From contig CABQMM010000054.1 in the NCBI GenBank assembly GCA_902465215.1, forward strand, positions 1 through 7,843: 7,843 nucleotides of DNA. The letters run 5' to 3'. Origin of the DNA: an uncultured Bacillota bacterium. GTDB lineage: Bacteria > Bacillota > Clostridia > Peptostreptococcales > Anaerovoracaceae. Under the pieces are notes generated by a model. The model was given only the letters and a program-made list of their open reading frames with translations, did not search any database and was not told where the DNA came from. Shown in pieces: positions 1-4,198 of this stretch (the first letter of the stretch is position 1; the number at the start of each line of letters is the position of its first letter). Both the position numbers and the translations under genes were made by a program.

Positions 1-43
1 GTAAATAGGTCTCCTATAGCACTCCCACCATTTTGCTAATAGC

Positions 44-85
44 AACTCATAACTCGTAACTCCTAACTCTTATCTCTTAACTTAC
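44..85. repeat. Heptamer tandem repeat array (AACTCNT)
   Basis: Six adjacent 7-bp units: AACTCAT, AACTCGT, AACTCCT, AACTCTT, ATCTCTT and AACTTAC. The first four differ only at position six, which carries A, G, C and T in turn. The last two are degenerate. No coding frame explains it. It lies in the leader region of the first small gene; function is unknown. Confidence 0.8.
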
Positions 86-149
86 AAGGGTAATAAGGGT
101 ATAAGGCAACAAAGTTAAAAGGGCAAAAAGGTCATCACAATGGCAGCAT

Positions 150-180
150 GGTTTTCTTTCTGCCGCAAGAAAACCGCGCT
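150..180 (+). terminator. Rho-independent terminator or leader attenuator
   Basis: A 9-bp perfect stem (GGTTTTCTT at 150-158 with AAGAAAACC at 167-175) with an 8-nt loop is followed by GCGC and five T. It ends just before the ribosome site of the gene at 202, so it either ends an upstream transcript or attenuates this gene. It also makes the upstream ATG at 148 an unlikely start. Confidence 0.55.
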
Positions 181-201
181 TTTTGTTCGGAGGAGGATTT
201 T

Positions 202-557
202 ATGCTTTTTGATTTTGACAGATTCACGATCACAGCAAAGCTCGCATACCGGCGAATAGGCGGTAGCCGTTTCAGCCTCGAGGATGTTCTCGGAATCTTC
301 CGGTACTACTTTGAGACATACGAGCTTGTATTCGGCGAGGCTCACCCGATGATAAGCCTAAACCAGGCGGCGAGCATCATAGAGAAAATGCCGTATATGC
401 TGAACTCGGTGGTCTATCCGGGGACGAATTAGACCCGGAGCAATACCCGACGCTGATTGACCAGCATTTTGCAACGAATTATAAAAATTGCGATTTCAAT
501 ATCAACCATTTCTTTTCTGGCTTTATCCGAAACTATCGCTTCTTTGAAACAATGTGA
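202..557 (+). pseudogene. Conserved small element gene broken by a frameshift
   Basis: From ATG 202, preceded by GGAGGAGG at about 189-196, the frame reads 76 residues and stops at TAG 430-432. A second frame, open from 315 with no usable start, continues with coding-like protein to TGA 555-557 (includes LDPEQYP and CDFNINHFFSGFIRNYR). One extra G in the GGGG run near 420-423 would join them into one protein of about 118 residues reading ...VVYPGDELDPEQYP.... From memory, short proteins of integrative elements in Clostridia share this shape: an N-terminal SLEDVL..F.YYF segment and a C-terminal CDYNINHFFSG-type segment. Function is unknown. Most likely a one-base deletion in a G run; a sequencing error is the main alternative. 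No classical slippery heptamer is visible. Confidence 0.7.
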
Positions 558-568
558 TGAAGTTGGAG

Positions 569-587
569 AAGCGGAGATTCCGCTTTT
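569..587 (+). terminator. Short hairpin terminator after the frameshifted gene
   Basis: Stem AAGCGGA (569-575) with TCCGCTT (579-585), a 3-nt loop, then further T residues. It begins 12 bases after the stop at 557. Placement suits an intrinsic terminator, but the T tract is short. Confidence 0.45.
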
Positions 588-614
588 GTCGGTTCTTTCT
601 GCCTCTCCCCCTTT

Positions 615-652
615 TTGCTGACGCCAGAGCAGGGCGAATAATGCACGAAGGA
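615..652 (+). repeat. 38-bp imperfect direct repeat, copy A
   Basis: Aligns without gaps to 837-874, matching at 28 of 38 positions. Both copies run from a weak -35-like hexamer (TTGCTG here, TTATTG in copy B) through CGCCRGAGCRGG to a -10-like hexamer (AATAAT or CATACT, 16-bp spacer) and end in GAAGGA, which serves as ribosome site in copy B. It looks like a duplicated promoter-leader module. Promoter activity is inferred and the boxes are weak. Confidence 0.5.
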
Positions 653-697
653 TATTTCGCGGAGGAAAGCGGAGGCAAGCCAACCGGAGGAATTTAT

Positions 698-760
698 ATG
701 AAACCAGTATCTTTTCGGGGGTGTTCTATAAAATACACACCCTTCGGCTACGGTTCGTAA
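698..760 (+). CDS. Possible 20-residue leader peptide
   Basis: ATG 698 follows a good ribosome site (GGAGGAA, 686-692) at normal spacing. The frame encodes 20 residues beginning MKPVSF and ending PFGYGS, with stop TAA 758-760 inside the first unit of the 10-bp array. A hairpin (GGGTGT 719-724 with ACACCC 737-742) lies within the frame. The position between copy A of the 38-bp repeat and the HTH gene would suit a regulatory leader peptide. The only support is the ribosome site and layout, so chance is quite possible. Confidence 0.3.
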   Translation: MKPVSFRGCSIKYTPFGYGS

Positions 761-840
761 CGGTGCGTCACGGTATGTTACGGTACGTGACCGTTTTCTT
801 CCGCTTTTTGCCGGATTTTTCCGCCCTGCTTCGGTTTTAT
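750..840. repeat. 10-bp-phased repeat array (four CGGTnnGTnA units, then phased T tracts)
   Basis: Positions 751-790 hold four direct repeats in exact 10-bp register: CGGTTCGTAA, CGGTGCGTCA, CGGTATGTTA and CGGTACGTGA. The same register continues through 791-840 with CCG-started decamers carrying T runs (CCGTTTTCTT, CCGCTTTTTG, CCGGATTTTT, CCGCCCTGCT, TCGGTTTTAT). About nine helical turns are therefore phased: iteron-like sites next to DNA expected to be curved. It lies 44 bp upstream of the HTH gene, so it may be an operator array or part of a replication origin. Confidence 0.8.
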
Positions 841-874
841 TGTCGCCGGAGCGGGACGCATACTGTATGAAGGA
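837..874 (+). repeat. 38-bp imperfect direct repeat, copy B, leader of the HTH gene
   Basis: Partner of 615-652. Its GAAGGA end belongs to the ribosome site (AAGGAGA) of the HTH gene starting at 884. It contains one GAGCGGG word (849-855) just upstream of the -10-like CATACT (859-864). Confidence 0.5.
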
Positions 875-883
875 GATGATGCA

Positions 884-1270
884 ATGGCAAATAACCAAAA
901 GAAAACCGCCGCTCTGGTAGCTCTTGCAGACAGCAAAACGTTATCGGAGGCAGCAGGAAAAGCGGGGATCTCTCCGAGAACCCTATACACATACATTCAC
1001 GACGATCTTGAATTTTCCAAGGCTTACAGAGATATACAGGAACAGACAAAGATAACGATAATGGAGAGTATAGCCGGGAGCGTAGAATCAGCCATCGGGG
1101 TTATAAAGTCCATCATGGAAAATGAAAAGACGCCCGCGGCGGTACGTCTTAGGGCTGCAACATCTATCGTGAGCATTTACGAGAACCAGCGCTCCGCCGT
1201 CGCCGATATGACGAGCGGCTATATCTCTGACAATTCCGACTTGTGCGATGATTTTTTCAGCTTCAAATGA
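884..1270 (+). CDS. Small helix-turn-helix DNA-binding protein (phage/element type)
   Basis: 128 residues. The start at 884 has ribosome site AAGGAGA seven to eight bases upstream. Residues about 10-40 (ALADSKTLSEAAGKAGISPRT) form an HTH of the kind that opens phage small-terminase-like and resolvase-like proteins: a helix, the turn around AGISPRT, then a recognition helix LYTYIHDD. Residues about 45-105 form an Ala/Ile-rich helical region (ESAIGVIKSIMENEKTPAAV) that resembles the repeat helices of such phage proteins. The tail is acidic. It is alone in its transcription unit, directly downstream of the phased array at 750-840, so it may bind that array, but the sequence does not prove it. 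An accessory element regulator fits; terminase function is not supported because no phage genes adjoin it. Confidence 0.75.
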   Translation: MANNQKKTAALVALADSKTLSEAAGKAGISPRTLYTYIHDDLEFSKAYRDIQEQTKITIMESIAGSVESAIGVIKSIMENEKTPAAVRLRAATSIVSIYENQRSAVADMTSGYISDNSDLCDDFFSFK

Positions 1271-1543
1271 TCGAGCAATCACAAAAGCCGCTTTCCCACC
1301 TTCCGAGCGGGTGCGATCGGCTGCGAATATAGTAGTTTGTAGTATTTTCAAAAGTAAGGCTTTGACAGGTTCGCGCCGGTCTGAATATAGGTTTTCTCAA
1401 GTTCTCGGCGTTTTAAATGTTAAGTTTTATTAAGTTTTTGAACGTTGGGTTTTGCCAAGTTCTTACTCCACGAATAGCTCTGGAAAAATCGACCGCGACA
1501 CGTCCCGCTCCTGCTCTCCTAAACAGGCAAGGCCCGCAAAGGC

Positions 1544-1800
1544 GAAGCGGCGACAAAGCGGCGAGAATATCCCGTTTGCGAGGATCAAAAACGCCGTCGA
1601 ACAAAGAGCGAACAAAGAGAAATCGCCGTCTTGAATATTTCTCCGTGAAGCCGCGAGAAAGCCGCGAGAGAACGTGTTAAAGCATGGATGAAGCAAGAGA
1701 ACATCAACCATTGAACCCCGAGCGAACCCCGAGAAAACGGCTGCTGAGTACGTCCCAGCGAAGCCGTGACAAAGCCGTGAGAACCACACAAACCCCGAGA
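1544..1800. repeat. Array of paired 11-bp direct repeats with pair-specific cores
   Basis: Five doublets, each made of two tandem 11-bp units: 1544-1565 (core GCGGC), 1598-1619 (exact CGAACAAAGAG twice), 1647-1668 (GCCGC), 1713-1734 (CCCC) and 1760-1781 (GCCGT), plus a lone unit at 1790-1800 (AAACCCCGAGA). Units share the frame RAA-core-GAS. The core is the same within a doublet and different between doublets. Doublet starts are 54, 49, 66 and 47 bp apart. An 11-bp period does not fit coding. Confidence 0.75.
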
Positions 1801-1813
1801 AAACGATAGGTGT

Positions 1814-1853
1814 ATTTTTCCGACTGAAATCCGGGAAAATGAGTGTGCCACAC
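1814..1853. other. Candidate origin of transfer (hairpin plus GAGTGTGCC)
   Basis: An inverted repeat, ATTTTTCCG (1814-1822) with CGGGAAAAT (1832-1840, one T-G wobble) and a 9-nt loop, is followed immediately by GAGTGTGCC. GTGTG-C-CACAC (1843-1853) is a perfect small palindrome. An inverted repeat directly 5' of a GTG-containing nick region is the layout of MOBQ/MOBP relaxase origins (R1162 type). This is an inference from architecture; no relaxase gene is present in the window. Confidence 0.35.
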
Positions 1854-1875
1854 GAAGGGATGATATAGCGCAAGA

Positions 1876-1899
1876 AGAGCGGGACAAGCATCCCGCTCT
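1876..1899 (-). terminator. Terminator of the leftward operon
   Basis: A perfect 9-bp stem, AGAGCGGGA (1876-1884) with TCCCGCTCT (1891-1899), loop of 6. It starts 22 bases after the stop of the last leftward gene. The minus-strand tail is TCTTGCG, so the T tract is weak. The arms are the GAGCGGG word and its complement. Confidence 0.6.
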
Positions 1900-1920
1900 C
1901 CGTCTATCATATTGATCGGC

Positions 1921-2076
1921 TTAACCGCCCCCGTCGAGAAGTCCGGCGCTTTCCAGAATACCAACGACCGCCGCACGCGTCTCCGGGTCTTGTATCGCCA
2001 TTTCGAGAAACCTGGTAAACTGCTCATCGGTCATGCTGCTTACCATCTCTATAAGCTCTTTCCGCTCGTCTGTCAT
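1921..2076 (-). CDS. 51-residue protein of unknown function
   Basis: Last gene of the leftward operon. ATG at 2076 overlaps the TGA of the preceding XRE-type frame by ATGA, the usual sign of translational coupling. The 51 residues start MTDERKELIEMVSSMTDEQF and end in a Gly-rich tail LLDGGG, with TAA at 1921-1923. The protein is acidic and predicted all-helical (DEQFTRFLEMAIQDPETRAA, then a second short helix VVGILESAGLL). No family is recognised. The coupling suggests it works with, or is dosed with, the regulator upstream. Confidence 0.65.
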   Translation of the reverse strand: MTDERKELIEMVSSMTDEQFTRFLEMAIQDPETRAAVVGILESAGLLDGGG

Positions 2077-2468
2077 TTCCGCGTACCCCCTACGATCTGC
2101 AAAAGCTGTTGATTGAATGATTCAAGCCGTATGTTTTCTCCGGCAAGTTTCGCGTTGTCGAGTTCGAGCGCGTGAATCTTGCTTTCAAGAACGTTTTCAA
2201 GACTTCCGGTAGCCGCTTCCGCGCCGTCCTGCACCAATCCGGCCAGAGTGTCAAGCGACAGGCTAAAGAACGCGCAGAGCGTGGCCACATACTCAAACGA
2301 CGGGTTGACAACTTGACCGACAAGGAACCTTGTAAGGAAGTTGTACGGAACACCGGAAAGCTCGCTGATCTTCTACGTAGAAAAACCGGATTTCCGCTTT
2401 TCATCCACAAACGGCTTATAAATATCCCCAATGCGCGGGCTTATGTACTGAATCGTCACATCATTCAT
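2073..2468 (-). pseudogene. XRE-family regulator interrupted by an in-frame TAG
   Basis: ATG 2468 has ribosome site GAGGGAGGT. The frame gives 31 residues (MNDVTIQYISPRIGDIYKPF..., ending SGFST), then TAG (2373-2375), then continues in the same frame for 100 residues to TGA 2073-2075. After the TAG come KISELSGVPYNFLTRFLVGQ and a segment ending LSLDTLAGL, matching a Cro/CI-type HTH with its usual '..NPSF..va.l..ff..SLD.L' end. A C-terminal coiled coil follows (about ESKIHALELDNAKLAGENIR). The TAG lies between helix 1 and the recognition helices, so without readthrough the HTH is lost. The following gene is coupled to this frame. Either a nonsense mutation (one change from CAG, AAG or GAG) or a suppressed amber codon. 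A restart at GTG 2288 would lack the HTH. The TAG sits in a perfect 12-bp palindrome, TTCTACGTAGAA. Confidence 0.75.
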
Positions 2469-2482
2469 TTTTGTAACCTCCC

Positions 2483-2698
2483 TCAAAATTTGTTCGCAAG
2501 GTTTACCAGCAGAATCAAAACCAACTGAAATAAGCCATTGAAAAGCACGCCGCCGATAGCAAACGCGGCCTTGACGCAGTCCGCCGCGATCTTCTCGCTT
2601 GCCCCGTGCCGTTGCGCAAGGATGCTCACAAAGCACATAGCCATAGACGCCAACGCCGCAAGCAGCAGCGGCAGAATAAAAACGATCTCATACCCCAT
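2483..2698 (-). CDS. Small membrane protein with two predicted helices
   Basis: 71 residues starting MGYEIVFILPLLLAALASMA. ATG 2698 was chosen over ATG 2707 because GGAGG lies nine bases before 2698 but directly abuts 2707. Hydrophobic segments at about residues 5-28 and 45-67 are joined by a polar loop (QRHGASEKIAADCVKAA), with a short basic end (NLANKF). The start overlaps the end of the preceding acidic gene by 11 bases, so the two are co-translated. No family is recognised; small two-helix proteins of this kind are common in conjugative elements but their roles are unclear. Confidence 0.65.
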   Translation of the reverse strand: MGYEIVFILPLLLAALASMAMCFVSILAQRHGASEKIAADCVKAAFAIGGVLFNGLFQLVLILLVNLANKF

Positions 2699-3020
2699 CT
2701 TCGTCATCCTCCATCAAGAATTTAGCTAAGTCCTCGCTTATATCGTCCGGCGGGCATTCTTCAAGCAGCTCCCGGACTTTGTTCTTGAAATCCGCATAAG
2801 AGCCGACGCCGGATGCTTGATACACGCGCCCCAGCTCGATACCGTCCTTAAAGGCTTCACTCTCCGCGCCGTCTATCGCGGTCAGAATATCCCCGAATAT
2901 CCGTTCGCCCACTGCTGCGGAGATCGCCTTTATAGCCGCTGCTGTCTCTTCGGTGCGCTTTCGGTAATAGTGGATACCGAAATCACCGAGCACGGACTCG
3001 ATCTTTGTTATCCGTATCAA
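2688..3020 (-). CDS. Hypothetical acidic protein of the leftward operon
   Basis: 110 residues. The start is a TTG at 3020, seven bases after AAGGAGGA (3028-3035); no ATG fits. The protein opens IRITKIESVLGDFGIHYYRK and ends in an acidic tail (LAKFLMEDDEDGV). It appears helical, with a central stretch (AIKAISAAVGERIFGDILTA) and a conserved-looking SYADFKNKVRELLEECPPDD. No known domain is recognised. It lies 118 bases after the ArdC-like gene. That gap holds an opposing promoter and small RNA (3034-3139) whose -35 box overlaps this gene's ribosome site, so expression may be modulated there. Confidence 0.65.
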   Translation of the reverse strand: MIRITKIESVLGDFGIHYYRKRTEETAAAIKAISAAVGERIFGDILTAIDGAESEAFKDGIELGRVYQASGVGSYADFKNKVRELLEECPPDDISEDLAKFLMEDDEDGV

Positions 3021-3033
3021 TGTTAAATCCTCC

Positions 3034-3062
3034 TTGATTTGAGAGAGCGGGCGCGGTATAAT
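3034..3062 (+). promoter_or_regulatory. Sigma-A promoter for an antisense RNA, with GAGCGGG inverted repeat
   Basis: TTGATT (3034-3039), 17-bp spacer, TATAAT (3057-3062). GAGCGGG (3045-3051) lies in the spacer and its complement CCCGCTC at 3072-3078, so an inverted repeat brackets the -10 box. The -35 overlaps the minus-strand ribosome site of the gene starting at 3020. Confidence 0.65.
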
Positions 3063-3068
3063 CTACTT

Positions 3069-3139
3069 GCACCCGCTCCGGGTGTTCTTCAAACTCTTTG
3101 CCTGTTGCTTTGGTCGGCTGTCAGGCAAGGGGCTTTTTT
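3069..3139 (+). ncRNA. Candidate ~70-nt antisense RNA
   Basis: Runs from the promoter at 3034-3062 to the terminator at 3096-3139, opposite to the leftward operon and filling the gap between two of its genes (stop at 3139, start at 3020). A small hairpin (CACCC...GGGTG) opens the RNA. No rightward frame with a ribosome site is present in it. It would pair with the operon's intercistronic mRNA. Existence is inferred from promoter and terminator only. Confidence 0.45.
3096..3139 (+). terminator. Rho-independent terminator of the 3069 RNA
   Basis: Stem CTTTGCCTG (3096-3104) with CAGGCAAGG (3122-3130), nine pairs including one T-G, 17-nt loop, then GGC and six T (3134-3139). Confidence 0.65.
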
Positions 3140-3462
3140 CATGCAATCGCCTGGACTTGAGAAGCGCCGAAGAATCGGGCGTTATATACCGCACCGTCTC
3201 CCTTGCTCCCCCAGATCAGCGCGCAGCCGAAAAGAGCCTTGCTGCCGTGCATGACCTCATAGCCCAGCTCGCGCCATCCGCTCCATGTTCTGACCTCTTC
3301 CGTGATACCGGCGGCGGCTTTCGCGTTCTCGACGGTCGCGGCGTTGATCGGCTCCGCTTTGGCGGACAACCATGCCCGGTGCAGCGCTTCCCCGAATGTA
3401 AGGCCGCCCTTGCGGTACAGGCTCCACGCCCGGAGCATGATCTTCTTGAGATTCCATTTCAT
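3139..3462 (-). CDS. Small ArdC-N-like protein of a mobile element
   Basis: 107 residues, first gene of the leftward operon. ATG 3462 follows AAAGGAGGT. The start (MKWNLKKIMLRAWSLYRKGG) is a basic helix with a short motif seen in many Clostridia element proteins: 'lkkiM..AW.lyrk....F...L..AW..AK'. Residues about 60-105 (WSGWRELGYEVMHGSKALFG ... YNARFFGASQV) resemble the N-terminal part of ArdC antirestriction/ssDNA-binding proteins, which carry 'W...G..VrkGeka.....vFdvsQt'. Only this part is present; the ArdC metalloprotease-like C-terminus is missing. A role in protecting incoming single-stranded DNA is inference, supported by the oriT-like site nearby. Transcription likely starts at 3595-3623, leaving a leader of about 125 nt. 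Confidence 0.6.
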   Translation of the reverse strand: MKWNLKKIMLRAWSLYRKGGLTFGEALHRAWLSAKAEPINAATVENAKAAAGITEEVRTWSGWRELGYEVMHGSKALFGCALIWGSKGDGAVYNARFFGASQVQAIA

Positions 3463-3594
3463 CTTGTGTACCTCCTTTGTTTTTTCAGGGAGCGGGCGGC
3501 GTCTGGAATGTAGCAGCTACTTGGCCATTGTCCTGTCACCAGTATGTCTGCCGCCCTGTTTGACTTGTTCAAGGTCTCTCCCTTAACCGTCTAT
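3463..3594 (-). promoter_or_regulatory. Structured leader of the leftward operon
   Basis: Non-coding stretch between the inferred transcription start (about 3588) and ATG 3462. It contains the palindrome GTAGC-A-GCTAC (3510-3520), the word CAGGGAGCGGGCG (3486-3498, identical to 4173-4185), and a GGGCGGC/GCCGCCC inverted repeat (from 3494; 3550-3557 region). Function unknown; a folded 5' leader is likely. Confidence 0.35.
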
Positions 3595-3623
3595 ATATTA
3601 TCATATTGCGCAATGATATGCAA
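3595..3623 (-). promoter_or_regulatory. Probable promoter of the leftward operon
   Basis: Minus strand: TTGCAT (3618-3623), 17-bp spacer, TAATAT (3595-3600). The palindrome ATTGCGCAAT (3605-3614) sits inside the spacer, so a repressor bound there would block it. It diverges from the promoter at 3671-3699. Confidence 0.5.
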
Positions 3624-3679
3624 TTCGCAAAATAACAGTATTGCGCAATTATATTTGTACAGATTGTATATTGCGTAAT
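3605..3679. promoter_or_regulatory. Operator cluster ATTGCGCAAT
   Basis: Perfect palindrome ATTGCGCAAT at 3605-3614 and 3640-3649, near-copy ATTGCGTAAT at 3670-3679, and a partial ATTCGCAAAAT between the first two. The outer sites overlap the two divergent promoters. Probable binding sites of a local repressor; the ribbon-helix-helix protein encoded at 3770 is the obvious candidate. Confidence 0.65.
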
Positions 3680-3699
3680 ATTGCATTATGCGGTATAAT
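3671..3699 (+). promoter_or_regulatory. Promoter of the ribbon-helix-helix gene
   Basis: TTGCGT (3671-3676), 17-bp spacer, TATAAT (3694-3699). The -35 is inside the operator near-copy at 3670-3679. The spacer and -10 share a 16-base stretch (3681-3696) with 5156-5171. Confidence 0.65.
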
Positions 3700-3769
3700 A
3701 TAGCTACAATGGGAGGGGAGAAGCGTCCGTAACAAATCCCCCCTAATGAATCAAGCAGGAGGGTGCGTA

Positions 3770-4144
3770 ATGGCAGAAGAAAGAAAGCCCGCGTCTAAAG
3801 CGCAGCAGAAAGCGCAGAACAAGTGGATTGCAAGTGCGTATGATCGTATTAACCTGACCGTAGAAAAAGGCCGCAAGGACGTTATAAAGGCATTTGCCGA
3901 TGCGCAAGGGGAAAGCGTCAACGGCTTCATAAACCGCGCTGTAAACGCCGCCATGAGCGGAGAACAGGCAGAAGGAGATCACGCTCCCACTCCCCTCGTA
4001 ACGCCGGAACGCTTTGCAAAGATCAGCGAGCATATAAAGCATACCGGCGAGACGCCGGAGGAGTTTGTAGGCCGTGCCATAGAGGACACCATAGCGCGTG
4101 ACGCGGTATCTCTTAGAATTGGGATCAATCCGGCGGGAAAATAA
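3770..4144 (+). CDS. Ribbon-helix-helix (Arc/MetJ-type) DNA-binding protein
   Basis: 124 residues. ATG 3770 is chosen because AGGAGGG (about 3757-3763) lies six bases upstream; ATG 3746 lacks a site. A basic start (MAEERKPASKAQQKAQNKWI) leads into the ribbon-helix-helix: strand RINLTVEKG at about residues 26-34, helix A KDVIKAFADAQG, turn ES, helix B VNGFINRAVNAAM. This is the Arc-like pattern 'r..l.v..g..e.ik..A...g.s.n.fi..Av...m'. Residues about 80-110 (PERFAKISEHIKHTGETPEE, FVGRAIEDTI) look like a second helix pair of the same type without its strand. The palindrome cluster over its promoter suggests autoregulation and control of the divergent operon. Such proteins also act in relaxosomes and partition. 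Confidence 0.8.
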   Translation: MAEERKPASKAQQKAQNKWIASAYDRINLTVEKGRKDVIKAFADAQGESVNGFINRAVNAAMSGEQAEGDHAPTPLVTPERFAKISEHIKHTGETPEEFVGRAIEDTIARDAVSLRIGINPAGK

Positions 4145-4183
4145 AAAACACCCGCTCTCATGCTTGACATAGCAGGGAGCGGG
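4142..4183 (-). terminator. Minus-strand terminator overlapping the antisense promoter
   Basis: Read on the minus strand, CCCGCTC (complement of 4177-4183) pairs with GAGCGGG (complement of 4151-4157) and is followed by GTGTTTTTTAT. It would end leftward transcription coming from the peptide gene at 4348. The same inverted repeat flanks the -35 box of the opposing promoter. Confidence 0.6.
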
Positions 4184-4192
4184 CGATATAAT
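4164..4192 (+). promoter_or_regulatory. Perfect consensus sigma-A promoter of an antisense RNA
   Basis: TTGACA (4164-4169), exactly 17 bp, TATAAT (4187-4192). The spacer carries CAGGGAGCGGGCG. No rightward gene with a ribosome site follows, only a roughly 100-nt stretch ending in a strong terminator. Confidence 0.85.
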
Positions 4193-4198
4193 GAGCAT

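Larger units (their letters stand above)
1271..1920. other. 650-bp non-coding region with repeat array and oriT-like site
   Basis: No convincing gene in either strand. Frames that stay open here (for example minus 1463-1891, plus 1417-1680) have low-complexity translations created by short repeats. The region holds GAGCGGG words at 1305 and 1504, a T-rich stretch with four AAGTT motifs (1399, 1422, 1432, 1457), the paired 11-mer array, an oriT-like hairpin, and the terminator of the leftward operon. Confidence 0.7.

Noticed and set aside
148..201. Upstream ATG at 148 for the first gene
   Set aside because: It falls within a terminator-like hairpin and lacks a ribosome site, whereas ATG 202 has GGAGGAGG.
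405..432. Programmed -1 frameshift in the 202-557 gene
   Set aside because: No slippery heptamer at the overlap and no clear downstream stimulatory structure; a lost G is simpler.
533..898. 121-codon minus frame
   Set aside because: Runs antisense through the 38-bp repeats and the phased array; no ribosome site, and both ends lie inside other features.
1544..1800. CRISPR array
   Set aside because: Repeats are 11 bp, occur as adjacent doublets and differ between doublets; no uniform repeat with spacers.
1684..1809. 41-residue Arg-rich plus frame starting MDEAREHQPLNPERTPRKR
   Set aside because: Ribosome site is weak and the text comes from the repeat units; kept only as non-coding repeat.
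1463..1891. 142-codon minus frame (and overlapping 1585-1887, 1704-2027)
   Set aside because: Repetitive FSRG/FSGF text generated by the 11-bp doublets; an 11-bp period cannot be maintained by a protein frame.
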